Shown: positions 36,796 through 48,381 of the stretch, in pieces
Layout of the letters: each line of letters begins with the position of its first letter
Numbering within the stretch: position 1 is the stretch's first letter
DNA from: Streptomyces alboflavus
GTDB lineage: Bacteria; Actinomycetota; Actinomycetes; Streptomycetales; Streptomycetaceae
Direction: 5' to 3'
NCBI RefSeq assembly: GCF_000716675.1
Contig: NZ_JNXT01000022.1
Span: forward strand, 124,001 to 188,000
Length of the DNA: 64,000 bases
Notes under the pieces: model-generated
Database searches by the model: none
Seen by the model: only the letters and a program-made list of their open reading frames with translations
What the model was told of the DNA's origin: nothing
Position numbers and translations under genes: made by a program

Positions 36796-37930
36796 GCTGG
36801 CCCTCCATCAGGGTGGTGAAGCGGTCGAAGAGGTACGCGGCGTCGTGCGGGCCGGCGGCCGCCTCGGGGTGGTACTGGACGCTGAACGCGGGCTGGTCGA
36901 GGAGCTGGAGGCCCTCGACGACCTGGTCGTTGAGGCACACGTGGGAGACCTCGGCGCGGCCGTAGGGGGTGTCGGAGACCTGGTCGAGGGGCGCGTCGAC
37001 GGCGAAGCCGTGGTTGTGCGCGGTGACCTCGACCTTGCCCGTGGTGCGGTCCTGCACGGGCTGGTTGATGCCGCGGTGGCCGTACTTCAGCTTGTACGTG
37101 CCGAAGCCGAGGGCGCGGCCGAGGATCTGGTTGCCGAAGCAGATGCCGAACAGCGGCGTCCTGCGCTTCAGGACCTCCTGCATGACAGCGACGGGACCGT
37201 CGGCCGTGGCGGGGTCACCGGGGCCGTTGGAGAAGAACACGCCGTCCGGGTTGACCGCGTAGACGTCCTCGGCGGTGGCGGTCGCGGGCAGCACGTGCAC
37301 CTCGATGCCGCGCTCGGCCATGCGCTGCGGGGTCATGCCCTTGATGCCGAGGTCGACGGCGGCGACCGTGAACCTCTTGGTGCCGATCGCGGGGACGACG
37401 TACGTCTCCTTGGTGGCGACCTCCGCGGACAGGTTCGCGCCCTTCATCTGCGGGGACTGCTGCACCTTGGCGAGCAGCTCCGCGTCGCCGGAGACGGCCT
37501 CTCCGGAGAAGATGCCGACGCGCATGGCGCCGCGCTCGCGCAGGTGGCGGGTGAGGGCTCGGGTGTCGATGCCGCTGATGCCGACGACGCCCTGGCGCTC
37601 CAGCTCCTCGTCCAGGGAGCGCTTGGCGCGCCAGTTGGAGGGCACGCGCGCGGGGTCGCGCACCACGTAGCCGGAGACCCAGATCCGGGCGGACTCGGGG
37701 TCCTCGTCGTTGACGCCGGTGTTGCCGACGTGCGGGGCGGTCATCACCACGACCTGGCGGTGGTACGACGGGTCGGTGAGGGTCTCCTGGTAGCCGGTCA
37801 TGCCGGTGGAGAAGACGGCCTCGCCGAAGGTCTCCCCCACGGCCCCGTAGGCGCGCCCGCGGAAGGTGCGGCCGTCCTCCAGGACGAGTACGGCGGGAGT
37901 CTTCGCGGCTCCCCGAGTGGAGGTCGTCAT
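36788..37930 (-). CDS. carA: Carbamoyl-phosphate synthase small subunit (glutaminase)
   Basis: Hydrolyses glutamine and channels ammonia to CarB. 380 residues: an N-terminal CarA-specific domain ([30 protein letters not shown]) and a C-terminal class I glutaminase with the nucleophile in [15 protein letters not shown] and the His/Glu pair in [12 protein letters not shown]. The start ATG 37930 overlaps the stop of the upstream membrane-protein gene in ATGA; the stop overlaps carB. The usual order carA-carB is kept. Confidence 0.98.
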
Positions 37931-38553
37931 CGTGCGCCTTCCGTTTGCGTCGTGCTGTCGACCTCGGCGTCGGCGCCGTCGGTCTTCGTGCTGTCGATCA
38001 TGTTGTTGACGGTGGTGACCCACTCGGCCTGCTCGGCGGCGTGGTCCGAGCGGAAGCCGGAGTCGAGGAGCTTGTCGCCGTGCGCCCAGGTGACGATCAG
38101 CAGACCGCCCTCGGCGAGGACCTTGCCCGCGATGCCCTTGTCGAGCCGGGCCTCGCGCAGCGCCTCCTTCGGGATGAAGAAGTCCCGCGCCCCGGGGCGT
38201 ACGACGTCCAGGCCCGCGTCCGTGAGGGTCAGCTCCACCCGGCTGCGGGTGCCAAGGCCGTGCGCCACGATCCGGTCGAGCCACTGGCCCGCGGTGGTGG
38301 AGCCGTGGTACCGGCCGGTCAGCTCAAGTGTGGCCGGGCCGGTCTCGGACGGCGCGCTGGGGAGCTCCGGCAGGTCGGACTGGAGCGTGCCGCGCCACTT
38401 CCAGCCCTCGCGCATCAGCCAGTAGACGAGCGCGATGAAGAGCAGCAGACCGACGACCCAGCCGATGCGGGCGGCCCAGTCGGTGACCTCCGCCGACTTC
38501 TCCTCGGCGGCCAGGTGGGTCAGGTGGGTGGCAAGAACGTGTGTAGCGGTCAC
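37927..38553 (-). CDS. Membrane protein of unknown function within the pyrimidine operon
   Basis: 208 residues with one clear transmembrane helix near 28-48 ([18 protein letters not shown]), a short outer N-terminus and a cytoplasmic domain of about 150 residues rich in beta strands ([70 protein letters not shown]). That pattern resembles a PH-like fold; this is an inference. Both ends overlap neighbours by four bases (pyrC stop with its GTG start, its stop with the carA start), so it is tightly coupled to pyrimidine synthesis genes. The position is conserved in Streptomyces (from memory SCO1485). The function is unknown. Confidence 0.85.
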   Translation of the reverse strand: MTATHVLATHLTHLAAEEKSAEVTDWAARIGWVVGLLLFIALVYWLMREGWKWRGTLQSDLPELPSAPSETGPATLELTGRYHGSTTAGQWLDRIVAHGLGTRSRVELTLTDAGLDVVRPGARDFFIPKEALREARLDKGIAGKVLAEGGLLIVTWAHGDKLLDSGFRSDHAAEQAEWVTTVNNMIDSTKTDGADAEVDSTTQTEGAR

Positions 38554-39836
38554 TGGAGCTTCCCGTCGACGAGCGTGGCCCGGCCCCGCAGCCACGTGTG
38601 CGTGACGCGTCCCGGCAGCTCACGGCCCTCGTAGGGGGTGTTGCGGCTGCGGGAGGCGAATCCCGCGGGGTCCACGGGTCCACGGTATGCCGGATCGACG
38701 AGCGTGAGGTTCGCGGGCTCGCCTGCCGAGACGGGGCGGCCGTGTCCTTCGGCCTGCCCGATGCGGGCCGGGGTGTGGGACATGCGGTCGGCGACGCCCG
38801 CCCAGGTGAGCAGGCCGGTGTCGACCATCGTGTGCTGGACGACGGACAGGGCGGTCTCCAGGCCGACCATGCCCATGGCGGCCGCGCCCCACTCGCAGTC
38901 CTTGTCCTCGTGCGGGTGCGGGGCGTGGTCGGTGGCGACGATGTCGATCGTGCCGTCGGCCAGGGCCTCACGCAGCGCCAGGACGTCGCGCTCGGTGCGC
39001 AGCGGCGGGTTGACCTTGTAGACCGGGTTGTAGCTGCGCACCAGCTCGTCGGTGAGGAGCAGGTGGTGCGGGGTGACCTCGGCCGTGACGTCGATGCCGC
39101 GGGACTTGGCCCAGCGCACGATCTCGACGGAGCCGGCGGTCGACAGGTGGCAGATGTGCACGCGCGAACCGACGTGCTCGGCGAGCAGCACGTCCCGGGC
39201 GATGATCGACTCCTCGGCCACCGCGGGCCAGCCGCCGAGCCCCAGCTCCGCGGAGACGACGCCCTCGTTCATCTGGGCGCCCTCGGTGAGCCGCGGCTCC
39301 TGCGCGTGCTGGGCGACGACGCCGCCGAAGGCCTTCACGTACTCCAGGGCGCGCCGCATGATCACGGCGTCGTCGACGCACTTGCCGTCGTCGGAGAAGA
39401 CCGTGACACCGGCCGCCGACTCGTGCATGGCGCCCAGCTCGGCGAGCTTCTTGCCCTCCAGGCCGACGGTGACGGCGCCGATGGGCTGCACGTCGCAGTA
39501 GCCGGACTCCTTGCCGAGGCGGTAGACCTGCTCGACGACGCCTGCGGTGTCGGCGACGGGGAAGGTGTTGGCCATCGCGAAGACCGAGGTGTAGCCACCG
39601 CTGGCGGCGGCGCGGGTGCCGGTGAGGACGGTCTCGGAGTCCTCGCGGCCGGGCTCGCGCAGGTGGGTGTGCAGGTCGACCAGGCCCGGCAGGAGGATCT
39701 TGCCGTCGGCCTCGACGACGGTGGCGCCCTCGGCGCCGAGGCCGGTGCCCACCTCGGCGACGGTGTCGCCGTCGATCAGGACGTCTTGCGGCTCGCCGCC
39801 GAGCACCTGTGCGCCACGGATCAGGATCTTGCTCAT
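38550..39836 (-). CDS. pyrC: Dihydroorotase
   Basis: Closes carbamoyl aspartate to dihydroorotate. 428 residues, a class I (PyrC/AllB-like) amidohydrolase with a zinc centre. Metal ligands are in DLHTHLREPG near residue 55 and HICHLSTAGS; the catalytic Asp is in ATDHAPHPHEDK. The C-terminus GRATLVDGKL is typical of this branch. The start is ATG 39836, four bases after the pyrB stop. Confidence 0.97.
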   Translation of the reverse strand: MSKILIRGAQVLGGEPQDVLIDGDTVAEVGTGLGAEGATVVEADGKILLPGLVDLHTHLREPGREDSETVLTGTRAAASGGYTSVFAMANTFPVADTAGVVEQVYRLGKESGYCDVQPIGAVTVGLEGKKLAELGAMHESAAGVTVFSDDGKCVDDAVIMRRALEYVKAFGGVVAQHAQEPRLTEGAQMNEGVVSAELGLGGWPAVAEESIIARDVLLAEHVGSRVHICHLSTAGSVEIVRWAKSRGIDVTAEVTPHHLLLTDELVRSYNPVYKVNPPLRTERDVLALREALADGTIDIVATDHAPHPHEDKDCEWGAAAMGMVGLETALSVVQHTMVDTGLLTWAGVADRMSHTPARIGQAEGHGRPVSAGEPANLTLVDPAYRGPVDPAGFASRSRNTPYEGRELPGRVTHTWLRGRATLVDGKLQ

Positions 39837-39840
39837 GGTC

Positions 39841-40854
39841 TTACTTCTCCTCGTCCGGGAAAGCGGTGTGCGCGGGGCGCTCGGTGGCGGGGCGGGTGTG
39901 GGTGACGGCGGGCTCGTTGCCGCCGAGGAGCAGGTACAGGACGGCCATGCGGATCGAGACGCCGTTGGCGACCTGCTCGACGACCGTGCAGCGGTCGGAG
40001 TCGGCGACCTCGGCGGTGATCTCCATGCCGCGGACCATCGGTCCTGGGTGCATCACGATGGCGTGCTCGGGCATCCGCGCCATGCGCTCGCCGTCGAGGC
40101 CGTAGCGGCGGGAGTACTCCCGCTCGGTGGGGAAGAACGCGGCGTTCATGCGCTCGCGCTGCACGCGCAGCATCATCACCGCGTCCGACTTCGGCAGCAC
40201 CCGGTCGAGGTCGTACGACACCTCGCACGGCCAGTGCTCGACGCCCACCGGGACCAGGGTGGGCGGGGCGACGAGGGTGACGTCGGCGCCGAGGGTGTGC
40301 AGCAGGTCCACGTTCGAGCGGGCGACGCGGCTGTGCAGGATGTCGCCGACGACCGTGACGCGCTTGCCGGCCAGGTCCTGGCCGAGCCCGGCGTCCCTGC
40401 CGACCAGGCGGCGGCGCATGGTGAAGGCGTCGAGGAGGGCCTGGGTGGGGTGCTGGTGGGTGCCGTCGCCCGCGTTGATGACGGCCGCGTCGATCCAGCC
40501 GGAGTTCGCGAGCGTGTAGGGCGCGCCGGAGGCTCCGTGGCGGATGACGACCGCGTCGACGCCCATGGCCTCCAGGGTCTGGGCGGTGTCCTTCAGGGAC
40601 TCGCCCTTGGAGACGCTGGAGCCCTTGGCGGTGAAGTTGATGACGTCGGCGGAGAGGCGCTTCTCGGCGGCCTCGAAGGAGATCCGGGTCCGCGTCGAGT
40701 CCTCGAAGAAGAGGTTGACGACGGTGCGGCCGCGCAGGGTCGGCAGCTTCTTGATCGGCCGGTCGGCGACGCGGGCCATCTCCTCCGCGGTGTCGAGGAT
40801 GAGAACGGCGTCGTCGCGGGTGAGGTCGGCGGCCGAGATGAGGTGTCGCATCAT
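39841..40854 (-). CDS. pyrB: Aspartate carbamoyltransferase catalytic subunit
   Basis: Condenses carbamoyl phosphate with aspartate. 337 residues (336 if the second ATG is used). The carbamoyl-phosphate-binding motif [10 protein letters not shown] lies near residue 50; HPTQALLD near 135 and the later RVQRERM belong to the aspartate loop. No regulatory PyrI subunit is present, as usual for this phylum. GGAG lies eight bases before ATG 40854. A 136-base gap with no clear signal separates it from pyrR. Confidence 0.97.
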   Translation of the reverse strand: MMRHLISAADLTRDDAVLILDTAEEMARVADRPIKKLPTLRGRTVVNLFFEDSTRTRISFEAAEKRLSADVINFTAKGSSVSKGESLKDTAQTLEAMGVDAVVIRHGASGAPYTLANSGWIDAAVINAGDGTHQHPTQALLDAFTMRRRLVGRDAGLGQDLAGKRVTVVGDILHSRVARSNVDLLHTLGADVTLVAPPTLVPVGVEHWPCEVSYDLDRVLPKSDAVMMLRVQRERMNAAFFPTEREYSRRYGLDGERMARMPEHAIVMHPGPMVRGMEITAEVADSDRCTVVEQVANGVSIRMAVLYLLLGGNEPAVTHTRPATERPAHTAFPDEEK

Positions 40855-40990
40855 CTGGTGGGCTCCGTAAGGGAATTCAGGTGTGCGGGTGCCCGGGTGG
40901 GGGTGTCCCCCGCGGGGCACGGCGGGCATGCGGGCGCGCGTCAGCTCGCGCACGGACCAGGGCCACGGGGGCCGGTCGTGCGGGAAGGAG

Positions 40991-41602
<612 letters not shown>

Positions 41603-41716
41603 CCTTAAAGGACGTCTAAATTGCGCCAACTGCGTCAGCAGCGTTTCTCACGGTACCAGCAACGGCAACGCGGGCCGTCACCACCCCCACGGAAGGGGCC
41701 CCCGGACTCATTCGGC

Positions 41717-41760
41717 TTGACGCAGCCAAGTAACGCTGCGTAACCTCACAGTGAGTCACT
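41717..41760 (+). promoter_or_regulatory. bldD promoter with BldD autoregulatory box
   Basis: TTGACG (41717-41722), 18 bases, then TAACCT (41741-41746) makes a good vegetative promoter. AGTGAGTCACT at 41750-41760, a perfect palindrome around one base, matches the BldD box known for S. coelicolor and would cover the transcription start. It lies 46 bases before the bldD ATG. Confidence 0.85.
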
Positions 41761-41806
41761 AGGAGCGCGGCGGAGCCGCACGTTGTCACAGCGTCCGGGG
41801 AGCTAT

Positions 41807-42307
41807 ATGTCCAGCGAATACGCCAAACAGCTCGGGGCCAAGCTCCGCGCCATCCGCACCCAGCAGGGCCTTTCCCTCCACGGAGTGGAAGAGAAGTCCC
41901 AGGGTCGCTGGAAGGCGGTAGTGGTCGGGTCGTACGAGCGCGGCGACCGTGCCGTGACCGTGCAGCGCCTTGCCGAGCTGGCGGACTTCTACGGCGTTCC
42001 GGTGCAGGAACTCCTCCCGGGCACCCCGCCCGGCGGTGCCGCAGAGCCCCCGCCCAAGCTGGTCCTCGACCTGGAGCGGCTCGCCCACGTCCCGGCCGAG
42101 AAGGCGGGCCCCCTGCAGCGTTACGCCGCCACGATCCAGTCCCAGCGCGGCGACTACAACGGCAAGGTCCTCTCCATCCGCCAGGACGACCTGCGCACCC
42201 TCGCCGTCATCTACGACCAGTCGCCCTCGGTGCTCACCGAGCAGCTGATCAGCTGGGGCGTTCTCGACGCCGACGCGCGCCGCGCCGTGGCCCACGAAGA
42301 GGTCTGA
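41807..42307 (+). CDS. bldD: Developmental regulator BldD
   Basis: Master repressor of sporulation genes, active as a dimer joined by cyclic-di-GMP. 166 residues. The N-terminal helix-turn-helix (LGAKLRAIRTQQGLSLHGV, WKAVVVGSYERGDRAVTVQRLAELADFY) binds DNA; the C-terminal domain holds the nucleotide-binding signature RGD...RQDD (RGDYNGKVLSIRQDD near residue 113). The start is ATG 41807, as in S. coelicolor; the frame can be read from 41783 but that is not conserved. It is divergent from pyrR and carries its own operator and terminator. Confidence 0.98.
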   Translation: MSSEYAKQLGAKLRAIRTQQGLSLHGVEEKSQGRWKAVVVGSYERGDRAVTVQRLAELADFYGVPVQELLPGTPPGGAAEPPPKLVLDLERLAHVPAEKAGPLQRYAATIQSQRGDYNGKVLSIRQDDLRTLAVIYDQSPSVLTEQLISWGVLDADARRAVAHEEV

Positions 42308-42337
42308 TTCTCCCAAGGGAGAGTTGAGCAGAAACGT

Positions 42338-42390
42338 GCCGCCGGGGTGGCCGGAACCGATTGGGTTCCGGCCACCCCGGCGGCGTTTTT
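42338..42390 (+). terminator. Strong intrinsic terminator of bldD
   Basis: 21-bp perfect arms (42338-42358 and 42364-42384) with loop GATTG, followed by GTTTTTG. It begins 31 bases after the bldD stop. This is the clearest T-tailed terminator in the window. Confidence 0.95.
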
Positions 42391-42469
42391 GTGGGCCGCC
42401 CACAGGCGACATGTCCGCCGGAATCGGTCGGCGGACGGAAAACGCCCGGCCGTGCGCGCCGGTGCGGAA

Positions 42470-42519
42470 TGAAAAACGCCGTAGGGCCCGCAGCCAAACA
42501 GCTGCGGGCCCTACGGCGT
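42470..42519 (-). terminator. Intrinsic terminator of the efp-nusB transcript
   Basis: 19-bp perfect arms (42476-42494 and 42501-42519) with loop CAAACA. Read on the minus strand it is followed by a run of T (complement of GAAAAA at 42471-42476). It starts 21 bases past the nusB stop and faces the bldD terminator. Confidence 0.93.
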
Positions 42520-42539
42520 CCGAGAAAAGAGGCGGCAGC

Positions 42540-42971
42540 CTACTCCGCCCGGCGAAGACTCGGCTTCAGCTCCTTGAAGCGGCCGAGCAGCCCATTGATG
42601 AAGGCCGGCGACTCGTCCGTGGAGAATTCCTTGGCGAGCTGGACGGCCTCGTCCAGGACCACCGCGTCGGGCGTTCCGTCGACCCAGACGAGTTCGTACG
42701 CGCCGAGACGCAGGATGTTCCGGTCGACGACGGGCATCCGGTCGAGCGTCCATCCGACGGCGTACTGCGAGATCAGCTCGTCGATGCGGGAAGCGTGCTT
42801 CTCGTATCCCTCGACGAGTTCCATCGTGTACTCGCTGACCGGCGGCTGCCGGGTGTCGGAGCGCGCGTGGCGCACCCAGTCCGCGAGGACCGTCAGGACG
42901 TCTGCACCGCGCTGGTCGGCCTCGAAGAGGATCTGGAAGGCGCGCTTGCGGGCCGTGTTACGGGCGGCCAC
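42540..42971 (-). CDS. nusB: Transcription antitermination factor NusB
   Basis: All-helical RNA-binding protein that joins NusE (S10) on boxA RNA to help transcription of rRNA operons. 143 residues. Blocks: AARNTARKRAFQILFEADQR at the N-terminus, VDRNILRLGAYELVWVDGTP and AVQLAKEFSTDESPAFINGL near the end, all typical. It starts with GTG 42971, two bases after the efp stop, so the two are cotranslated. Confidence 0.97.
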   Translation of the reverse strand: MAARNTARKRAFQILFEADQRGADVLTVLADWVRHARSDTRQPPVSEYTMELVEGYEKHASRIDELISQYAVGWTLDRMPVVDRNILRLGAYELVWVDGTPDAVVLDEAVQLAKEFSTDESPAFINGLLGRFKELKPSLRRAE

Positions 42972-42973
42972 GG

Positions 42974-43540
42974 TTAGCTGTTCACCCGGCCGAGGTAGCT
43001 GCTGTCACGCGTGTCGACCTTGATCTTCTCACCGGTGGTGATGAAGAGCGGCACGTTGATCTGGTGGCCGGTCTCCAGGGTGGCGGGCTTGGTGCCACCG
43101 GTGGAGCGGTCGCCCTGGACGCCCGGCTCGGTCTCCTGGATGACGAGCTCGACGGCGGCCGGCAGCTCGACGAAGAGCACCTCGCCCTCGTGCTGCGCGA
43201 CGGTGGCCTCGAAGCCCTCGATCAGGAAGTTCGCGGCGTCGCCGACGACCTTCTTGTCGATGTGCAGCTGGTCGTAGGTCTCCATGTCCATGAAGACGAA
43301 GTAGTCGCCGTCCATGTACGAGAACTGCATGTCGCGCTTGTCGACGGTGGCCGTCTCGACCTTGACACCGGCGTTGAAGGTCTTGTCGACCACCTTGCCG
43401 GAGAGCACGTTCTTGAGCTTGGTGCGCACGAAGGCCGGGCCCTTGCCGGGCTTGACGTGCTGGAACTCGACGACGGACCAGAGCTGGCCCCCGTCGAGCT
43501 TGAGCACCATGCCGTTCTTGAGGTCGTTCGTGGAAGCCAC
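42974..43540 (-). CDS. efp: Translation elongation factor P
   Basis: Rescues ribosomes stalled at proline runs. 188 residues, three beta-barrel domains. The domain I loop [14 protein letters not shown] carries the Lys near residue 32 that contacts the peptidyl-transferase centre. No EpmA/YmfI-type modification gene is seen in the window. The start GTG 43540 has AGGAGA ten bases upstream; the longer frame from 43879 runs back through the upstream peptidase gene and is not real. It is followed by nusB. Confidence 0.97.
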   Translation of the reverse strand: MASTNDLKNGMVLKLDGGQLWSVVEFQHVKPGKGPAFVRTKLKNVLSGKVVDKTFNAGVKVETATVDKRDMQFSYMDGDYFVFMDMETYDQLHIDKKVVGDAANFLIEGFEATVAQHEGEVLFVELPAAVELVIQETEPGVQGDRSTGGTKPATLETGHQINVPLFITTGEKIKVDTRDSSYLGRVNS

Positions 43541-43592
43541 GGTTGCGGAATCTCCTGGACTGACGTGGACGACCCCGGGGCACGCGCACGCG

Positions 43593-44699
43593 CTAGAGCG
43601 CGAGCAGCTCCTTGGTCGTGATGGTGAGTAGCTCGGGTCCGCCGTCCGCTTCGCAGCGGACGACGAGCGTGTCATCGATCCGGACCCCGCCCCGGCCCGG
43701 GAGGTGGACCCCCGGTTCGACGGTGACCGGCACGCAAGCGTCCAGTTTACCCATGGCCGCGGGCGCCAACTGCGGGTCCTCGTCGATTTCGAGTCCGACG
43801 CCGTGTCCGGTGCGCGGAGGGAGCCCGTCCGCGTAGCCCGCCGCGTCCAGTACGTGACGTGCCGCGCGGTCCACGTCACGGCAGGCGGCGCCGGGGGTCA
43901 GGGCCTCGCGACCGGCCCGCTGAGCGGCGAAGACGAGGTCGTACAGCTCGATCTGCCAGTCCGCAGGCGAGGTGCCGATGACGAAGGTGCGGCCGATCTC
44001 GCTGCGGTAGCCGCGGTAGCAGGAGCCGAGGCAGACGGAGAGGAAGTCGCCCTCCTCGACGCGCCGGTCGGTGGGCCGGTGCCCGCCGCGGCCCGAGTTC
44101 GGCCCGGTGCCGACGGACGTCGCGAACGCCGGTCCGTCGGCCCCGTGGTCCACGAGGCGACGCTCCAGCTCCAGCGCGAGGTGCCGCTCGGTGCGGCCCA
44201 CCAGGATCGACTCCAGGAGCTCCCCCAGCGCCTGGTCGGCGATCTCGGCGGCGATCCGCAGACAGGAGATCTCCTCCTCGTCCTTCACCAGGCGCAGCTG
44301 CTCCACGCCCTGTCCGAGGTCCGTCAGGCGTACCCCCGGCGCGACGGAGGCCAGCGCGTGGTGCCGGGCCACGGTGAGGTGGTGCTCCTCCACGGCCAGC
44401 GTCTCGGCCCCCTGCGCGGCGGCCTGCCCCGCCCCCACGACGGCCGGGTCGCCCCCGGGGGTCGCGAGGACGTGCGCCCGCAGCCCCGCGTCGGCCAGCT
44501 CCGTCCCCGGCTCCTCGCCCGGCGGCCGGCCGCACACAAGGACGTCCTCGGTCCGCCCGAGAAGCAGTACGGCCCCGGTCGGCGCCGTGCCCGCGAGATA
44601 GCGCACGTTGGCGGGCCGCGACACGAGCGCGGCGGCGTTCCCTCCACCGGCGCAGCGCTCCCTGAGCCGCTCCCTGCGTGCGGCGTACACCTCTGACAT
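43593..44699 (-). CDS. M24 (Xaa-Pro peptidase-like) protein with altered metal ligands
   Basis: 368 residues with the creatinase-like N-terminal domain and the pita-bread M24 domain of aminopeptidase P/prolidase. Active enzymes hold two metals with Asp, Asp, His, Glu, Glu. Here the first Asp is Cys (FLSVCLGS), the second is Glu ([11 protein letters not shown]), the His is kept (GHGVGLEID), the first Glu is kept (VTVEPGVH) and the last Glu is Asp ([11 protein letters not shown]). The metal site is thus changed at three of five positions, and peptidase activity is doubtful. I think Streptomyces orthologues share this. It lies upstream of efp with a 52-base gap, so a link to translation is possible. 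Confidence 0.88.
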   Translation of the reverse strand: MSEVYAARRERLRERCAGGGNAAALVSRPANVRYLAGTAPTGAVLLLGRTEDVLVCGRPPGEEPGTELADAGLRAHVLATPGGDPAVVGAGQAAAQGAETLAVEEHHLTVARHHALASVAPGVRLTDLGQGVEQLRLVKDEEEISCLRIAAEIADQALGELLESILVGRTERHLALELERRLVDHGADGPAFATSVGTGPNSGRGGHRPTDRRVEEGDFLSVCLGSCYRGYRSEIGRTFVIGTSPADWQIELYDLVFAAQRAGREALTPGAACRDVDRAARHVLDAAGYADGLPPRTGHGVGLEIDEDPQLAPAAMGKLDACVPVTVEPGVHLPGRGGVRIDDTLVVRCEADGGPELLTITTKELLAL

Positions 44700-44773
44700 G
44701 GGGCGAGCCTATGAGGGTGGAAGCGGAGCGGCCGTTTCAGCGCGTCCGGACGAGGTGCGGGGGCGCCGAGGCG

Positions 44774-44908
44774 GGCCCCGTCAGGGGCGCGGGGAACTGC
44801 GCGACCAGCCACAGCGATGCCGCAGACGCATCTGCCAGGTCACGCGGCAGACGCGTCTGCGGCGTTTCGCGCGCTGAGCGCGCAGTTCCCCGCGCCCCTG
44901 ACGGGGCC
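44774..44908. repeat. Nested long inverted repeat
   Basis: Outer arms of 30 bases (44774-44803 and 44879-44908) are perfect complements. Inside them lies a second inverted repeat (about 44818-44835 against 44849-44866, around GCAGACGC/GCGTCTGC). The outer arms contain the sequence AGGGGCGCGGGGAACTGCGC, which I know as a frequent Streptomyces intergenic repeat. It lies between the start of the M24 gene and the end of the excalibur gene, both on the minus strand, so it would terminate the latter. Confidence 0.88.
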
Positions 44909-44940
44909 AGACCCAGGTCGTCCCAGAAAGCGGCCAGCCC

Positions 44941-45429
44941 CTACGTGTCGCAGCCGACCCCGTCCCCGTCGCGGTCGAGGTGGCGGCCGTAGCCCGGCTC
45001 ACCGCGGTGCACCGGCGCCGCACCCGCCGCGCGGGCGGCGGCGCAGTTGGCGTAGGAGACGGCACCGCCGCCGGAACCGTCGTCGCCGGACCCGCCCGGC
45101 TCGTCGTCGCCCGAGCCGGTGTCCGGTGGCCGCACTGTGACGGTGGCCTTCACGGTCTTCGTCGTGCGCACGGTGACGGTGTCCGCCGGTTCGGGCTCGG
45201 CCTTCTCGGCCTTGGCCTTGGGCGTCGCGGTCACCGTGGTGGTCGCGGTGACCGTGGACCGCGCCGCGGCCTGCGCGGACTTCTTGTCGCCCTCGGAAGC
45301 GTCGCCACCGGCACCCGCACCGATGCCTATGAAGAACGCGAGGGCCAGGGCGGGGAGCACGAAGCGCTTGCGGGCCCACTTGGGCGCGGTGCGGGGCGCG
45401 GCTGGTGGTGTGACATGCGGAGTGGTCAT
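44941..45429 (-). CDS. Membrane-anchored excalibur calcium-binding domain protein
   Basis: 162 residues. A short cytoplasmic tail and one hydrophobic helix near 23-41 (FVLPALALAFFIGIGAGAGG) are followed by a Thr/Val- and Pro-rich spacer and then a C-terminal excalibur domain: SYANCAAARAAGAAPVHRG and DRDGDGVGCD, an EF-hand-like calcium loop closed by a disulfide. It is exported or surface-anchored. Excalibur domains sit on extracellular proteins, often nucleases, but no catalytic domain is seen here. The role is unknown. Confidence 0.85.
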   Translation of the reverse strand: MTTPHVTPPAAPRTAPKWARKRFVLPALALAFFIGIGAGAGGDASEGDKKSAQAAARSTVTATTTVTATPKAKAEKAEPEPADTVTVRTTKTVKATVTVRPPDTGSGDDEPGGSGDDGSGGGAVSYANCAAARAAGAAPVHRGEPGYGRHLDRDGDGVGCDT

Positions 45430-45547
45430 CTCGTCCCCCGAGGACTGATACCGCTGGGCCCCGACCGTAGCGCCGTACCGGCGGGTGTGAAGGAGCTTCG
45501 GGGACGGGGTGACCTACTCGTGACTCATGAGCCGGGAGACTCGGGCC

Positions 45548-46594
45548 CTACCACTGCGGCGGGCTCGCGATCGCCCGGGCCAGGACGTCGTCCAGGAGAC
45601 GGGCCGTGGCGGGGACGTCGAGCTGGGAGTTGTCGATGATCGGCAGCCCCGAGCCGTACCACCCGGCCATGCGGCCGTGGATGCGGGCCACCTCTTCGTC
45701 CGTGAGCCGGCGGTTGCCGCTGCGCTGGGCGTTGCGCTCCAGGACGACCTCAAGGCCGGGCAGCAGGACGACGGGCAGCAGGCCGGGGCCGACGTGCCGC
45801 TTCCAGCCGCCGAGCCCGACCACGGGCCGGTCGGGGAAGACCGCGTCGTCGAGGATGCAGGAGATGCCGTTGGCCAGGAAGTTCCGTGCGGCGAAGCCGC
45901 AGGTGCGGCGGGCCAGGCGGTACTGCGCCTCGGAGTGGTCGTTCCAGCCCGACTGGGGGTCGGCGAAGCCCGAGCGCACCCATTCGCGTACGTCGTCGAG
46001 GCTGATGTGGGACGTCGGCACGCGCCGGTGCTCGGCCCAGAACTTGGCGACGCTGGTCTTGCCCGCGCCCGCGGGGCCGATGAGGAGCACGGCGAGCGTG
46101 GTGGAGCCCGTGTCGGCCCGGGCCGTGCCGGGCGGCGGGCTCGGCATGGCGACGGGGCCGCCGGGCGGGAGCTGGATGTGGCCGGTGGTGTCGCGGGCGG
46201 GCGGCGCGGGGGCGTGGTGCGCGGCGGGGCCGGTCTGGGCGTGCCCGGTGGCCGCGGGGTGCGGGGCGTGACCGGGAGCGTGCGGAGCGGGGCCGGGAGC
46301 GTGCGGAGCCGGTCCGGGTGCGTGCGACGTCGGGCCAGGGGCGTGCGGTGCCTGTGGCGCCCCCGGAGCGTGCGGTGCCTGCGGGACCGGGCCAGGGGCG
46401 TGCGGCCCGCCCGGGACATGCGGGGCCGGTGCGTGCGAGGCGCCCGGTGCCCCGGGCACGGGCGGCGGAGGGGAGCCCGGAGCCGCACCCGGCGGCGGAC
46501 CGCTCGGGTGGTGTGCGGCCGGGGACCAGCCGGTGGCCGATCCGTGCCCCGGCTGAGGGGGCGGCGGCAGCGGAGACCCCACTGCGTGCTGCAT
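45548..46594 (-). CDS. P-loop ATPase/kinase-like protein with long Pro/His/Ala-rich N-terminal tail
   Basis: 348 residues. The C-terminal 190 residues form a small nucleotide-kinase-like domain with Walker A LLIGPAGAGKTSVAKFWAE, HISLDDVREWVRSG and CILDDAVFPDRP, similar in layout to zeta-toxin or AAA_33 kinases. The N-terminal 155 residues are low-complexity repeats around HAPGPAPHAPG, probably disordered. The start ATG 46594 has GGAG nine bases upstream; an ATG at 46714 is also in frame. The gene follows aroB after a hairpin. The substrate is unknown, and no antitoxin-like partner adjoins it. Confidence 0.78.
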   Translation of the reverse strand: MQHAVGSPLPPPPQPGHGSATGWSPAAHHPSGPPPGAAPGSPPPPVPGAPGASHAPAPHVPGGPHAPGPVPQAPHAPGAPQAPHAPGPTSHAPGPAPHAPGPAPHAPGHAPHPAATGHAQTGPAAHHAPAPPARDTTGHIQLPPGGPVAMPSPPPGTARADTGSTTLAVLLIGPAGAGKTSVAKFWAEHRRVPTSHISLDDVREWVRSGFADPQSGWNDHSEAQYRLARRTCGFAARNFLANGISCILDDAVFPDRPVVGLGGWKRHVGPGLLPVVLLPGLEVVLERNAQRSGNRRLTDEEVARIHGRMAGWYGSGLPIIDNSQLDVPATARLLDDVLARAIASPPQW

Positions 46595-46722
46595 CCGGTG
46601 CCACTCCGTCTCGTACGACTGCTGATGCGGGCGGCAGCCGGGGCCACCCTTACCGAACGGTACCGTCCCCGGCCGATGTTGTGTGAACGGCCGGGGCGGC
46701 CGAGAAGTGCCCATGGCTGATT

Positions 46723-46748
46723 CGTTCCGCCCCGAACAGGGCGGAACG
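46723..46748 (-). terminator. Hairpin after aroB
   Basis: 10-bp perfect arms CGTTCCGCCC (46723-46732) and GGGCGGAACG (46739-46748) with loop CGAACA, five bases past the aroB stop. Confidence 0.7.
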
Positions 46749-46753
46749 GACGG

Positions 46754-48377
<1,624 letters not shown>

Positions 48378-48381
<4 letters not shown>

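Noticed and set aside
40855..40990. Second PyrR attenuation site between pyrR and pyrB
   Set aside because: No match to the UCCNGNGAGGY loop on the minus strand in this gap; only ordinary GC-rich hairpins.
45548..46594. Zeta-toxin call for the P-loop protein after aroB
   Set aside because: The kinase-like fold fits loosely, but there is no adjacent antitoxin and the family match is by general motifs only.
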